Part shown: positions 9,633 through 22,418 of the stretch, piece after piece
How the letters are laid out: every line of letters starts with the position of its first letter
Position numbering within the stretch: position 1 is the stretch's first letter
From: Zonotrichia leucophrys gambelii
Lineage: Eukaryota; Chordata; Aves; Passeriformes; Passerellidae
Direction of reading: 5' to 3'
Assembly (NCBI RefSeq): GCF_028769735.1
Contig: NC_088177.1
Location: forward strand, 17,300,599 to 17,364,598
DNA length: 64,000 nucleotides
The notes under the pieces: model-generated
Databases searched by the model: none
What the model was told of the DNA's origin: nothing
What the model saw: only the letters and a program-made list of their open reading frames with translations
Translations under genes and position numbers: made by a program

Positions 9633-12600
9633 AGTGTAAAGCTTTTGACAGATCAAGAATGAGAGCAAGCTATGTTGTTTGATCTGTGTTTCAATCTATT
9701 TCTGTTTTCTTCTATTCAGTTAACAAGAAATGGATAATTTTAAATATTATTACTGTAATAACTACTGAGTTATTATTAGCATTAAGTCCTTTCAAAGTTA
9801 TGGCTCCTCATCAGTTAAATGGATGTACATACAATTTATGCACAAAATACTGACACAAAGATGACTGTGGGACAAAATGTAAATTTTTTTCAAGTCACAA
9901 AAGTAACATGGTTTAAATGAGGAAAGAATGGTTAAAAGAATCTCAGCATAGAGCCTGTTGTAAAAAGAGCCTGACTAGTGAAGGCAGCAAAGAGGGCTCT
10001 GTGAATTATTCATTCACAGAGTTTGCTGTGGGGCTGCCCACCTCTGCTCTGCTGCTCTTGTGCCTTTCCTCAGTTGCTGCTGGGCTCTGCTGGAGTGCTG
10101 CATCACCAAAAAGGGCTCACACCAGCCATTCCCTGGGGATGCTGGTGGAATCCACTCTGGCAGCTGGCATTCAGGCTCTGTATCGTTGTATTTCTGCTGA
10201 AGGAAAGGTTCAGAATCAAAATGAGCTAATTTTATTTATTGCATACTCTAATTTAGACACACAGGGATACAGGGGAGTTCTTGAGATGTCAGATAGTAAA
10301 AGAGTTAGATTTATAGAGTACAGACTGCCTTGGTGGTAAAGGTTACCTCAAAGGTACATTCAAATATGATCCCACAATATCAAGCTCTGGCTAAAATGAT
10401 TACTAGCAATATCTTAAACAGTTCTGCTAAACTTAACTACAGATAAAAAAGCCCAATGTAGCTTTTGCATGTGAGGTGACTCCTGTATTAAGTCTTGTAA
10501 ATATTTTTATTAAAAAGGTGAGCAACTAGCATCAGGAGATCCAAGCTGGGAAAGGTGATAAAAGTAATTAATTAAATAAATTCCTGACAGGATGAAAGAA
10601 TGTCAGAATTGCAAGGTGAAGTATTAGACATGAGAAATGCCAACACTTGTGGTACCAGTCACCCAGCAGTGTAAAAAAAAATGTTGGCAGGGGAGGAGGA
10701 ATAAACAAATGCCAGGAATTCTTCCCAAGTTTTAGCCAAGGAATTGCTTTAAAATTGAAACAGAGTTGTACATTTATTTTCAAAATTGTCACCTTAACTG
10801 ATTTTCCAGCAAGATAATGTGTAGAAATACTATTATTCTGACATGAAAAAAAAGAAATGGCAATTCTCATAAAACAATTAAATAAATTTAACTAAGTATT
10901 ATATTGTGCTAAGAAGTAACTTAGTATAGTTTTAAGTACAACTTGGAGTGAGGGTTTCAGTAGTACTCACTTGATTCAAAACAAGGAGAGAAAAAACATA
11001 TCTACTTCCCTTAACTACAAGAACATTGGATATTCACTACTTTCATTTTTTAGCTAATTGTGCCCCCTCCAGGTCCTTCTGTAATTTACACTTTCTTTAG
11101 TCATCAACCTTCCAGCACTGCCAAACTGAATGCACTTTTCCAGTGTTGTAATAAACTGAGGGCCTCTGATTATATGCAAACTATTGGCTTTTTCCATGTT
11201 CTTTATTCGTTTGTTTGATAGCTCCCTAAGGAGCCATCAGCAGAGGCCATGTTCTTGCATTACCAAAGGGAAAAATACAAACTTTCAAAATTGAAATATC
11301 AGCTCTTCAAATGTTTACCTCAAAGTGCTTTTTAAGGCAATTTATTCCCTTCTGTCATTACAGCAGAAGCAGATGAAATCATAGCAGGCACATACTCAGT
11401 GCAATTTAAGAGGAGAGGGATGAACACTAAAGTTCTTTGTTTACAAAAAACAATTTTCCTCTTTGAGAGACTGTATTTAGAATAAGAGTTCTTACTTGCT
11501 AGAAAGTTTAATCACATTTAGTTTTATATTTAATTAAAAATAATAATATCCCTCTGAAATTTTGAACAGCTTTAATACAGTTGCATGCATAAGTGACTGT
11601 TTTCAAGTAAAAACAAAGGGAATTTTCCACTAATGAAAATGGATATTGTGGAGGAAAGCCTAAATTTAGGAGAGGAAGTTTTGGTGGAGAAATGGCAGCA
11701 ACCTTCTCTGTTATGGATCAGAGACTGTACTTGGGAATGGCCCATCACCAGCTGAAGGAGGATGCCTTCCTTCTCCCTTTCAGAAAGGTTCAAGAAAACA
11801 TCTGAAAGGGAATCTGTGCAGCCTACCCACAAGAGAAGAAAGCTTTCACAGGTAAAATGCTTTCAGAGATTCAGAAAACACATTTACAACCCACTAGCAC
11901 AGCATGATATCAATAAAGTGTGAACTTCGTAAAGAGTGATTTGATAAACACAGATAAGGGAAAATTGAGTAGCACCATAGTTCTGGAGAAGCAATAGGGA
12001 TTGGAAACCTGAGTGTCTGTCAGATGAGGCAGCAGCATCAGCAGGGATGGAAAGAGACTCTCACAGCACATCACAGTGCTCAGCAGTGGGTCAGAAATGT
12101 GCTGGAAGAACTGCTGAGCTCCCAAATTTCCACGTGGCTCAGTCACTTGTCAGTGCCCAAAGAGAGACCCAAGGGAGATGGAGCCAGGTTACATTTTCAA
12201 CATAAGCTGCTACCAGCAATTGCAGACTGAACTGAACACAGGAAAGCTGCATGTTAAGCACAGTCTAGAAATAGGAATTTAGCATTTGGGTAAAACTCAG
12301 CTAAAACCTGCATTATTTCTTTCCCTACTTCAAAGTTTCAGTCACATATTTTTTTCAGCATATCCCGCTTCAGACTTAGTATTTGAATAATTAAAGAATG
12401 GTTCTCTAATATCAGCCCAACACACACAGCTTTCATCAGCTATAAAATCCTTCTTCATTGACAGGAATGCATAAGCAGTCACTGGGTATGTTTGCAAATT
12501 ATCCTTGGATTGCTCACTAATTCTGCTTTTGAAAAAATTTGTTGTTACAAAAAGCCTGAGTTGCATTTTATACAGTTCCTGTAGTCCTAATATCCAGCCA

Positions 12601-14665
12601 TAAACTCACAACTACAGGCATAATATGTACCATCAATTTGAGGTAGATTCTATCTCATCTTTCAAAATTAAAAGCTATCATTATTTAGTTTTAAAATGCT
12701 AATCATCTTTCCATTAGTTCAAAAAGAATTTTGATCAAAGCTGTGTAAAAGTGAAATGGAGGATGAACTGTACAAGTCTTGAATTCATTAACATTTGTCG
12801 ACTGTTTAGCCTGAGTGATTGAATTATTAACACAGTAATTACTTGAAAAAAATTACATATACAATCAGAATGCCAGCATACATCCTCCAATTTCAACATA
12901 TAGTTTTGCTTCCAGAAGTACAATCAATGCCCTATATCTATAGTATTTCTAGTGCCAAAGTAAGTGCATTGAAGGAAAAGGGGATATGGAGGTAATATCC
13001 AAAATCTATCCTCAAATAGATTCTCTTCATTTTTAGCAATTTTCATTAGCCTGGATCCGCTTTCCGAAATAAGTAGACATTAAGTTCTTCAGCTGAATTC
13101 AGTGGCAGGGTTTGGTGCTCAAAAACATTCAAAGTCAGGCTAATCTTGACATCCAAAAGTTCTTACAGATAAAAATTTTCTGCCATGTCAAAAATTTTCT
13201 CTCATATTGGTGTAAGTTGCAGTTCTTTAAAGTCCCCCTATTAAAATACTTTTCTAACAGCAGGTATTACGATATTAGTAGCTGTTCCCAAATTAGGAAG
13301 TCCCCCAAGCATGCAGTTACCAACCTTTTAGCTGAGTAACAAAGACCTTCTCAGACAATGGTATGCCAAACAAAAGCCTGCTATGACTCAGCTTCCAAGG
13401 GCCACACTGACCTTGGTGCCCAGAGCAGATTTACTGCTCAGCTCTCAGCTCCAGATGTTCCAAATCAGAAACAGCACCAAAACACCACACTTCAATGCAT
13501 CAAAGGTATGCCTACCAAAAAATATCCTGTGGGCTGGATGGGACTATCAGAAACCTCCAAGGACATTTCAAGAATGCCCCAATTTTATGCAGCACTCTAA
13601 GAGGATGTTAACTTTGTTGCTTCCATGCCTTCCTAGAAAAATTCACAGCTGGAAATCAGGCCCTGCACCTTATCAGGTATCTTACATGAATTGATCTGTA
13701 CCATTGGTTATTTGCATAAGTATCCCACCAGTAATTTCACCTCTTCTTTGCTGTTAAATTGAACTGATAGACCAATCCTTTTAATGAAATGTAACTATTT
13801 TTTAATACATACTTACATATCATAAAACTCCATGGTTATGACCCATTTAAAGAAAAACAAAAAAAACTCACTTTTTTTGGCACAATGCTGTTGGAAACAA
13901 CTGCATGACTGCTGAGACACTCCTTTCAATGTAAGCCAAAGAAAGAAAAAAATACCAATCAATAGATAATAAAGTATCAAACAAAACCATTGGTTTTTAA
14001 ACTAAACATTACCTAAAATAAGATCCTCCTCACAGGATTGCAGAGTAAAGCTGTCTTGTCTAGTTATTGAGGAAATTAATGGACTTTCTAAAAGATAAAC
14101 AGAAGCAATCATGGCCAATAATTGTAGTTATGGTTAATGCATGACCCCTACTTTTTTATTTTATTATTTTATATTTCACATAAAATGTCTTTTGTATTAC
14201 AAGAGACCTTGTCCTGATTTATGTAAAACATTGTGTGCTACCACTCTCCAGTGAAAGCACTCATATTTTTCCAGTAAGTACTGTCAATATTATTTCATTT
14301 GTGCATTATAAGTAAATTAAAATCTTTAAGTGAAATTGTCATCCCTATAGCATTCTTTTTCCTGCAGCATCACAAAACCAAAATACAGTCTTTGAGTCAA
14401 CAAATCCTGTCTGTAACATTCCCTGCAAATTCAGCAAATGCACTGAGACTCAGCAGAGATGAAGCAAGTAATTTTAATTAAAAACTGTTTACGTCTGGCT
14501 ACCGGCCATTCTAGTTAGCAATCCATAAAATGATTGTTCCAGGTATTCTCTTATCAGCAGAAATTCTCACTGTAGTGTAACCATTCCCTGTGTGAGCAAG
14601 CAAGCAGAAATTGAAAAACTGTGAACAGAAATTACCTTCTAATAGGATTGAGAGGTATCACTCAC

Positions 14666-14878
14666 CTCCCAGCAGCACCTAAGCTGACTTAACCATTCAA
14701 AGTCACTCTCATCTTTGCCTTTTTTGCTTACCAGAGATGCAAGAACATCCTCAGCATGAGCACCAAGCTCAACAAGTGCTCCCACAGTCACTCAATTCTG
14801 CTTAGCCAGCTCTGCTCACACCAAGGTGACAGTGTCCTCAGTCTGTCTGTTATCCTGTCCCAGAAAATCCTCTGCTGC
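14666..14878 (-). pseudogene. DNAH7: Dynein exon remnant just upstream of AAA1, two in-frame TGAs
   Basis: A 213-base, 71-codon exon with a clean acceptor (ttttttgcag) and donor (GAG|gtgagt). It stays in one frame throughout. It reads DTVTLV, stop, AELAKQN, stop, [20 protein letters not shown], then [13 protein letters not shown]. This matches the dynein segment 'VRGKLxKxNRxTLGALVxxDVHARDV' and 'DFxWLSQLRYYWE' that leads into AAA1. Both stops (14818-14816 and 14794-14792) fall where the family has arginine, as expected if CGA codons mutated to TGA at CpG sites. Open length and splice sites are otherwise kept, so inactivation need not be ancient. Confidence 0.85.
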
Positions 14879-17179
14879 CTGCAAAAAATTGTAAAATTTA
14901 AGAAGTGGAATGTCTGGTCTTAGGCGTGATTGTTTTCTTGTATTTCTTATTTTTTACTATATTACTTTTATTTCTTTCTCTGTATTAAATAGTTCCTTCT
15001 GATACCAGTACAATGCCCTTCATTCACCAGTAGCCCAACAGGGGCCTGAGATGCTTTTTTTTCTTTTACAAACCCAAATGTAAAACATCAGTGGCACATA
15101 TCTGCAAACAAAACAGCATACACAACCTAATTCCTGCAACACAGGAAATACCCATGTTCTTTTACTGGCTCCATTTTATTCTTTCCAATACTACCTAAGA
15201 ATATATCATTAAGAAAAACATTTGAACAATTTACCTAAAAGACCATTTAAAGTTGGATTTAAAAAAAAGGTTTATCCTCAGCAATAATTCTTGTGTCCGA
15301 CCCTCTCAAGATGCTTACCAGAGTATTTACTGAAGATCAGTTTAAAGATGTAAAACTTTACTTTCAGTCTCAGCACATAAACTAATGAGAAGAAACAAGA
15401 ATTCTCTCTTCTACAGCTAATCCACCTCCAGTCCGTAAAAAATTATTATTTATACCTTCCCAGCAATAGCAAACATTAAGGAGATTGAGTAGAGCAACCA
15501 GGCACAATCTTAACACAATAGTTCTCCATTATCAAAAAAAACCAAACAAACAAAACCAAGACCTTTAAGATTTTTTTCCTCACAATATTTCTTGTCCTGT
15601 TCTTTCACTGTAGGGATGTTTCTCTGGCACTGAACCAGCATTCCAGTTTCCGCTTCTGTTCTTGTTTTTGAACGACTTTGCACTGCAGTCACTGCACACT
15701 GTCAAGTCTGTGTATGCTGCTCTCCTTACAGCAAAGGTTATATTACTTAACAGGATCCCTACTAAATACTTCCATACCAATTAAGGTCTTTGGTCTTTGA
15801 AAAAAACTCAAGGAGTTCCTAATTCAATTAAAAAAAAAAAAAAAGAATCTGGGGAAAACCAGATGCTTTTTCTCTAAGTATTTATTAAGTCCCTTGAGAA
15901 TTATTTCCAGAAATTCATTGCACTTCCTCAGTTTTTCCAGTATCTTGTCTGCTGTTACTGCTGCCCACAGATGTCTGTTCTGGAAAAGAAATTATTCCAG
16001 ATAAAAAATATTATTGTGTTTTCAAGTGAATCACCACACAGCACTGCCGGAAGTCTTAATCAAAATGAATCTCTATTTCACATTCTGCTTTACTCAACCA
16101 TTATCAGGTTTACAATTTACTGTCCTTGCCCACTGCCAGAGTTCACCAGAGAAGTAGTTAGGCAGCTTGTATGAAATTATTCAAAACATGAACTATTATT
16201 TCTGAAAATCATTTCAAAACAGGATCAATTGATCAAAGAGCACAACTCCCATCATTCTGTTGGAGCAACGTCAATTTACACTGGCTATTAACTGCATAGT
16301 GCAATTAAGCAACATGAACAATTCCTACATTTTGATGGATTTTTTAGTGTACTTTCAACAACGAAGTGACACATTTTAACCAGTAATCAAGTATTAGAAT
16401 TCAATGCAAAGAATAATCCTTCCTTCCATATAAAATATATAAATATATACACAAGATAGGAGTATTAATACAGCAGTTGCACACAGGCAACACTGACTTC
16501 AGTACTAACACTAACCAGTAATGTGATCTGAGAAAGGCATTCCCTGATCCTGAGACATTTCCCAACTAATTACAAGTTTAAAGAATTTTGTTCTCAAAAC
16601 GAAGTTCTACTTGTTTTAAGAAGAGAAGAAATTGGTTTTTTTTCTTTCACAACAGCACCTGAATGATCTGTCAAGACACACTGTTGAATAAACACTGGGT
16701 TTCTTGTATTTGTGCACCGTACAGATGACAAAATATACATTAAGATATGGAGTGCTTGCCAAATTCTTTCTAGTGCTGTCCAAATTAATTTCTCAAATTA
16801 AATTAATGTGAATTATTAGAAAATCTACTGTATAAGATGAAAGTTATCTCAGTTAATACAAATGCCAAAAGGGTTTTGAAAAGACCTTTAAAGAAATACA
16901 GTTGTGTGAACATCAGGTTCTGGCATTTAAATTGCCTTATGACCCATTTACAGCCTAATCATCACTACAGTTTTTAATCTTGCTCACCAAGCAAGGGGCT
17001 GGGAGCAAAGACACACTGCAACGTAGGAAATGATGCACATGTACAATGAAGAAATCAAACCACACAAATGCTTCTACTCAGTTCCAGTACAGGCTTGAAT
17101 TTAAACCATGACACAATTTATTTTAGTTCAGTTCCATGCCAGGACATTGTGAACTGATCCAAACCCCTCACTTTGCAAT

Positions 17180-17405
17180 GCAAAATTCCCAGAATGACCA
17201 GGTTGGAAGAGACTTTCAAGATCATCGAGTCCTACCCAGCCCCAGCACCTCAACTAAACCATGCACTGAGTGCCACATCCAGGCTTTTATTAACACATCC
17301 AGGGATGGTGACTCCACCACCTCCCCGCCAGACCATTGCAGAACTTTATCACCCTTTCTGTAAAATTTTTTTTTCCTTATATCCAGCCTATATTTCCCTT
17401 GCAAA
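17180..17405 (-). mobile_element. CR1 LINE fragment, 3' part
   Basis: Plus-strand text contains ccaggttggaagagacttt, then aagatcatcgagtcc and catccagggatggtgactcc. This is the reverse complement of the CR1 3' end. The element is therefore in minus orientation and 5'-truncated, as most CR1 copies are. Confidence 0.8.
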
Positions 17406-20400
17406 TGTTCTGTCAGGGCAAAGTCCTGCAAGGAAATGGGGCTGATTAACACCAATGCCCTGCTCCATTGCCAGAGCCTGGGAACACAAGTTGTGCTGAG
17501 GCATCTCCTCTCCCAGCTAAAGCAGAGTGCACTCCCCACACCCTGGCGGTGCTGGCATGGCCAGGGCTGAGATGGAAGCAGAGGTGACAGAAATGGCAGC
17601 CGACCCCGAGGTCCCTGTGCTGTGCCTGGTGCCTGCCCCTGAAGGGACACAGCCAGGAACTCACATCCAGGATGAGAACAAAACACACAACTGCATCCAT
17701 CATCAGCAACTCCACACAGAGTGACAGGGACAATTTCAGCCTAATCCATCTACTGAGGGCTCACAAGAACCGCTGACAGTGACAACTCTGATGGACATCA
17801 GAGCACAAAGATGTGCCCAAAGGATTCCCAGCAGGAGCAGTGTCCCAAAAGGAGACCCACCCGCCAGGGCAGGCACTGAGAGCGGGCAGAACAAGCTCAG
17901 TGAGCAGCAGCTGGGCCCACTGAGGGGACAGGGACACCCAAGGACAGAGGCTGCGCTGCTGGGCACAGCCAGGGCTGCCAAAGGTGTCCCACAAACAAAC
18001 TCCTCACAGGGGGACAAAGCACATTGGACCCACAACTCCTCCTCAGCTTCAGAGAATTTAACAGTAAATTCCCAGTTCAGTTTGAGCCCAGAAGCTCTGA
18101 ACGTTTGCAACATGCCCTCAGCTTTGGTTTAATGCCCTGCTGGTGTGACACAAACCCCTCCCATCTGGTGACACCCCCAGAGCTGTGTGCTGGTCTCAGG
18201 GATGGAGATGGGTGCAGCTCCCTGCTGCAATAATCCCAGGCTCCCTTTGTGCAGGAACACATTCCCCCTGTGCCTCCCGTCACACCAAACTGCACAAACT
18301 TCAGCTAGGCACAGACAAACAAGACCTCAGCAGGCCAGCACAGTCCATAGTTTGGTTTATAAAACAGTTTTTAATGCACAATTGTATAACTACACGTTGA
18401 CAAGAGAAAAGTGAGTTTTGTTCCATTTCTTAATATATTTATCAACAGCAAATGGAATAATTGCAGCTGGTAAAGCAAATCAAAGCTGTGTTGCTTTCCC
18501 CAGTTCTATAAATGGGATTCTTCCTGCTTGTTTTTTTTTTTATTTCACATGAGAAAAAGCTAAGGAAAAAATAATTTATGCTTCAACATAGTTTCCTATT
18601 TACAACTAAGGCATGAAATAAAAAAGGGAATGGCATCATTCCCAGTGATTCAAAACATCAGTGTAACTTATTTTGTCAGTGACACTGCCAGTGTCAATTG
18701 GGGGGGAGGGAAAGTATCAAGAAAAGCACATAAATCAAGTGTACAAAATAGCCTGAGTACCCTGTTAAAAGACCATCAATAATCTAGTTTCTAAATATAA
18801 CTTTTAGTATATCACAGATTGCAGCCTGGGATCTTTTTACACTTGCTTTTTTTTCCTTGCCTTTTTTTTTCCTTCTGCTTTCTGCCCCGGGAAGACAGAA
18901 AAACTTCTGTACCCAAGACTTTCTTAAAATTTATGAGAAGTGGAAATTAAACCACTAAGTAATTTAAACCTCATCAACACACTTTGCTTGAATTAGATAT
19001 TTATAATGAAGGAATAATGTATGATTATTCAAATTTGCAATGAAAAACTAAGCCAATAAAGCAATTTTATTACCCGATGTCATATAAATGCAAAAAAAAA
19101 TCATCCTGAACAGAGTGAAATTAGCTTTATGCTTTAAGAAGCAGACAGACCGTTCATACAGTCTGGAGAAGAGCATCCTTTGAAGCCATGAACCTCAGAC
19201 CCTGCATCTGTGGAAGGACAGTGCCACCTTCTGGAAACTGGTGCCTGTTCGTGCAGCCGACACCAGCCAGACACTGCTGAACTTTCATTCTCGCATTTAC
19301 CCTCTCCTGCACAAACTTTTTTTTCCCCCATCAGTGATAGCACATAGCACATTAAAAAAAATAAATTGTAATTGAGTATCACTGAATATCTGAATTAGAT
19401 GATTTTATCAAAATGGATCATTCAGCACACAATATTCAGAAATACCCAGCAAAGTTCTCAATTTCTTGCCCTTTTTTGAACAGTTCAGTAAAACCACTTA
19501 CAAATACATTAAAAATGCAATATCCTCCTAGAAATCCCTTGATATTAGCAAACATCTTGAGAAGGAAGGCAGTTTTATTGAATCATTATTAGAATTATGT
19601 AACAGGATTAGCAGAATCACAAGGTAGCTGGTAATTCCCTGAGGATCAGAATCTGCAGAGCATGCAGGAGAGGAGTCTGGGAGAGCTGGATTTGCTCACT
19701 TGGGTGAAGTGGAAATTAAGGTAGAGTTTAACTGTAGCCAGTAGCAGGTACAAATCTTTGCTTGGGAGATTCAGCTGGGACAGCAGGAAAAAATTATTTC
19801 CTGGGAGCTCTGAAGCCTCTAGAGGTGACCTGCAAAAAGTCTGTGTTCGTGGAGATTTCTGACATTTGGATACACAAAGCTGTACCTGACCGGATGGAGG
19901 GGTGCTCAAAGTTTGTGCTCTGTGAAAGGAGTCAGATTAACTGAACTCCAGAGGCCCCTCTCAATCAATGTTTCTCTGATTCTGTCTGAACCAGTGATTT
20001 TTTAAAGACCCTAAGTAAGGAAGCTAAGATGAAACAGAAAATGGATTATGTTTTATCAGGAGCAATGTTTTTGGTACATACCACAGATTCACTCCATACT
20101 CTTAAGACAGCAGTATGTACCTGAAAAACTGATTTGATCAACTCTTTTAGTCAAGTACTGAATTATACACTTTCCTTCAGGCATCTGAGCCACGATGTCA
20201 GAACTGAAAATGGCTCCAATAAAGGCAAGCAGCCTGAACCTTCAGCCTTCCACCCAGAACCTCCTGTAGGAACAAGAGTTTGCTCTGCATTCCCTACAGA
20301 GGAACATCAGCTCTGCTGCATTCACTGGGCCCTCCAGCAAAGCATTTCCAGCAGACAGCTGAGACCTCTGGCAATTCAGCAGCACGTGCAACAGGTGGAA

Positions 20401-22366
20401 GCTTTAGGATTTCAGCAGATTTCACCTCATCTGATTTCCTGCAATAACATTAATAAATGCCACATTATTTTCTGCAACTGGTGACAGGAGTTCCTGAATG
20501 AGGTGAATCCAATGAACAAACAGTAGCAGTGAATAAATGCAGGGCATGTTTTAGCATGTAACAGCATTTGTGTACAAATTCCCTCCAACAGAATCTGGCT
20601 TCTGACAAACACCCAAGCCCCAACCACTATTTGTTTTTGCTGGATAGTTGGGATTGCAGCAGAAAGACAGGAAAGCCACCCTAACTACTGAACCAAAACT
20701 AAGCAGGCTTTGTCCTGCATACAGGACAACAAAAATGTGGTTTTAATGAAAAGATTTCAAGCAGTAAATAGCCCAATACTTAAGTCATATTTTATAGCTG
20801 ACTTCAAATTCCAAGTGTGGATGTGGAACAAATTTGGTTGATGGATTAAGGAGTTCAGTATTACTGCACCCACTATGGGTACATATTCATGTAATTCAAT
20901 AGTTGTTCAGCCTTTCCTTTGAAAGCAAAAAATTCAAGGTCCTTTAGTCTATCATTTGTTCTAAGTATTCTCAATTTTTTTGTATCACTTAAAATTATTT
21001 ACCACCACCATTTGACATTTTTTACTATCTCACCAGTATCACACAAATGTGATGAGAGCAGTTCTCTCTATTCCCAATTCACTGACATAAGCAACTTGCA
21101 AAAATATATAAAAATAAAATGCTATTTATAACCCTATAACAAATATCTATATTCTTCTTTCCCACATAGAAACAGGGACATTTTTTACTAGTGTCATACT
21201 ACTGGGCAATAGAGATGGAATTACCAAAAGGGCATGCTGTTAAAATAGATATTGTATGTTTGTTCAATAACTCATTTGTTGTACAAATATACAATTCATT
21301 CAAGGAACCATAGCAGTAATTTTCTCAACAGCAGACCCATACATGGGCTGCACCAAGTCCTGTTAAATTAAATATATGAAAACTTATTTAACTTCTTCCC
21401 TTATTCACTGCCACAGGTTCTAAACAACAGACCATTGTACCCAACAAGTGCCATTTCCTCCAAACAAAGCCCCTCTCTCATCCTTCAGCTCTGGTACCCC
21501 ATCTCTAGTGACCTTGCTGCTACCAGGAGCTAGAGAAAATGCAGTTTGCAAGAGGAAGTTTAGGAAGGTCAGTTAACTTGCTTACACCAAAATGAAGACA
21601 GGGAAATTGGGATTCTGTTTGGCAGCAGCCCAGAACTCTCCATGCTTTGTTAGGTTACTAAGAGAGCAACCATTGTGTAATTGCCTGAATCTCAAAGACT
21701 GAAGCAGCAGCCCTGTGCTATTGAAGTAATACCTTGCATTAGCACTGTCAGTCATCAGAACACCCTGAAAACTGAAATGATGAAATCACCATGGCAAGCT
21801 CACTCCTTTTAAACAAGCAAACCCAACTACTTGACATTAACAAGGAAGGAGCTCCTATACCATGGTAGTGTAGCAATTAGAGAATAAATATTTAGTGGAA
21901 TGCACATGCAGGGATATGAATTCATATTTACTGATCATGTAATGAAATCTGAAAGGGCATTTCTGCAGGTCAGTGGGAGTTCTGAGGTATCCATAGTAGC
22001 CAGATATCTACAGCCAAGCTTTCTAGGAAAGGCTCCTGGGCTTTCACAATAGGGCTATGTTTGGGGGATTTAAGAGGTTAGTGCTTCATTGAGAGAAGAG
22101 ACAAAACCAGATTCAAATCTATGCTCAAAGATGGAAGTACAGAATTTTGAACACAATGCTTAATGTTAGAATTTAATTTTCTGCTTTGGGAATAATATAT
22201 AAATCTTTCATCACATCCCTGAAATTTGTCTTTCTTCAGTTTCTTCACCTCCTTTACATTTTTAATTGTTGAAGGGCTAAACAATTCAGTAGCTTTATAT
22301 TTTAAGTAGAAAGTTTAGACAAAATTCTCTACGTCTTCAACCTTTCAATCTCTAGTTCAGATATAT

Positions 22367-22418
22367 TTTAGCTGGTAAAACAAAGGTATTGATTTAGCTG
22401 GTAAAACAGAGGCATTGA
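22367..22418 (+). repeat. Tandem duplication, 26-base period
   Basis: tttagctggtaaaacaaagg plus tattga is followed directly by the same unit with two substitutions. Confidence 0.88.

Larger units (their letters stand above)
376..14878 (-). pseudogene. DNAH7: Axonemal dynein heavy chain pseudogene, probable DNAH7 (C-terminal two thirds)
   Basis: Six remnants lie in the correct order on the minus strand: 14666-14878 (just before AAA1), 8703-8770 (before AAA6), 4160-4271 (AAA6, ending FADDQ), about 2395-2455 (the segment around VQxRRK), 1152-1309 (the GECxYGxRxTD region) and 376-507 (the EIFGM to LLTQ region). Axonemal dynein heavy chains are about 4,000-residue microtubule motors of ciliary inner or outer arms. 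Four remnants keep good splice sites, but in-frame TGA codons (14818-14816, 14794-14792, 504-502) and internal frameshifts (in 4160-4271 and 1152-1309) break the frame. AAA1-AAA5 should fall between 8.8 and 14.6 kb, yet no P-loop exon was found, so most exons seem lost. The DNAH7 name rests on human gene order next to STK17B; the motifs alone also allow close relatives such as DNAH3 or DNAH12. The gene may continue left of the window. Confidence 0.85.

Noticed and set aside
9917..10339. 140-codon plus-strand frame
   Set aside because: No homology recognised, no Kozak or splice context, and an overlapping 68-codon frame in another phase. Probably chance.
15510..15780. Minus-strand frames tested as dynein linker remnant
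   Set aside because: No conserved linker motif found.
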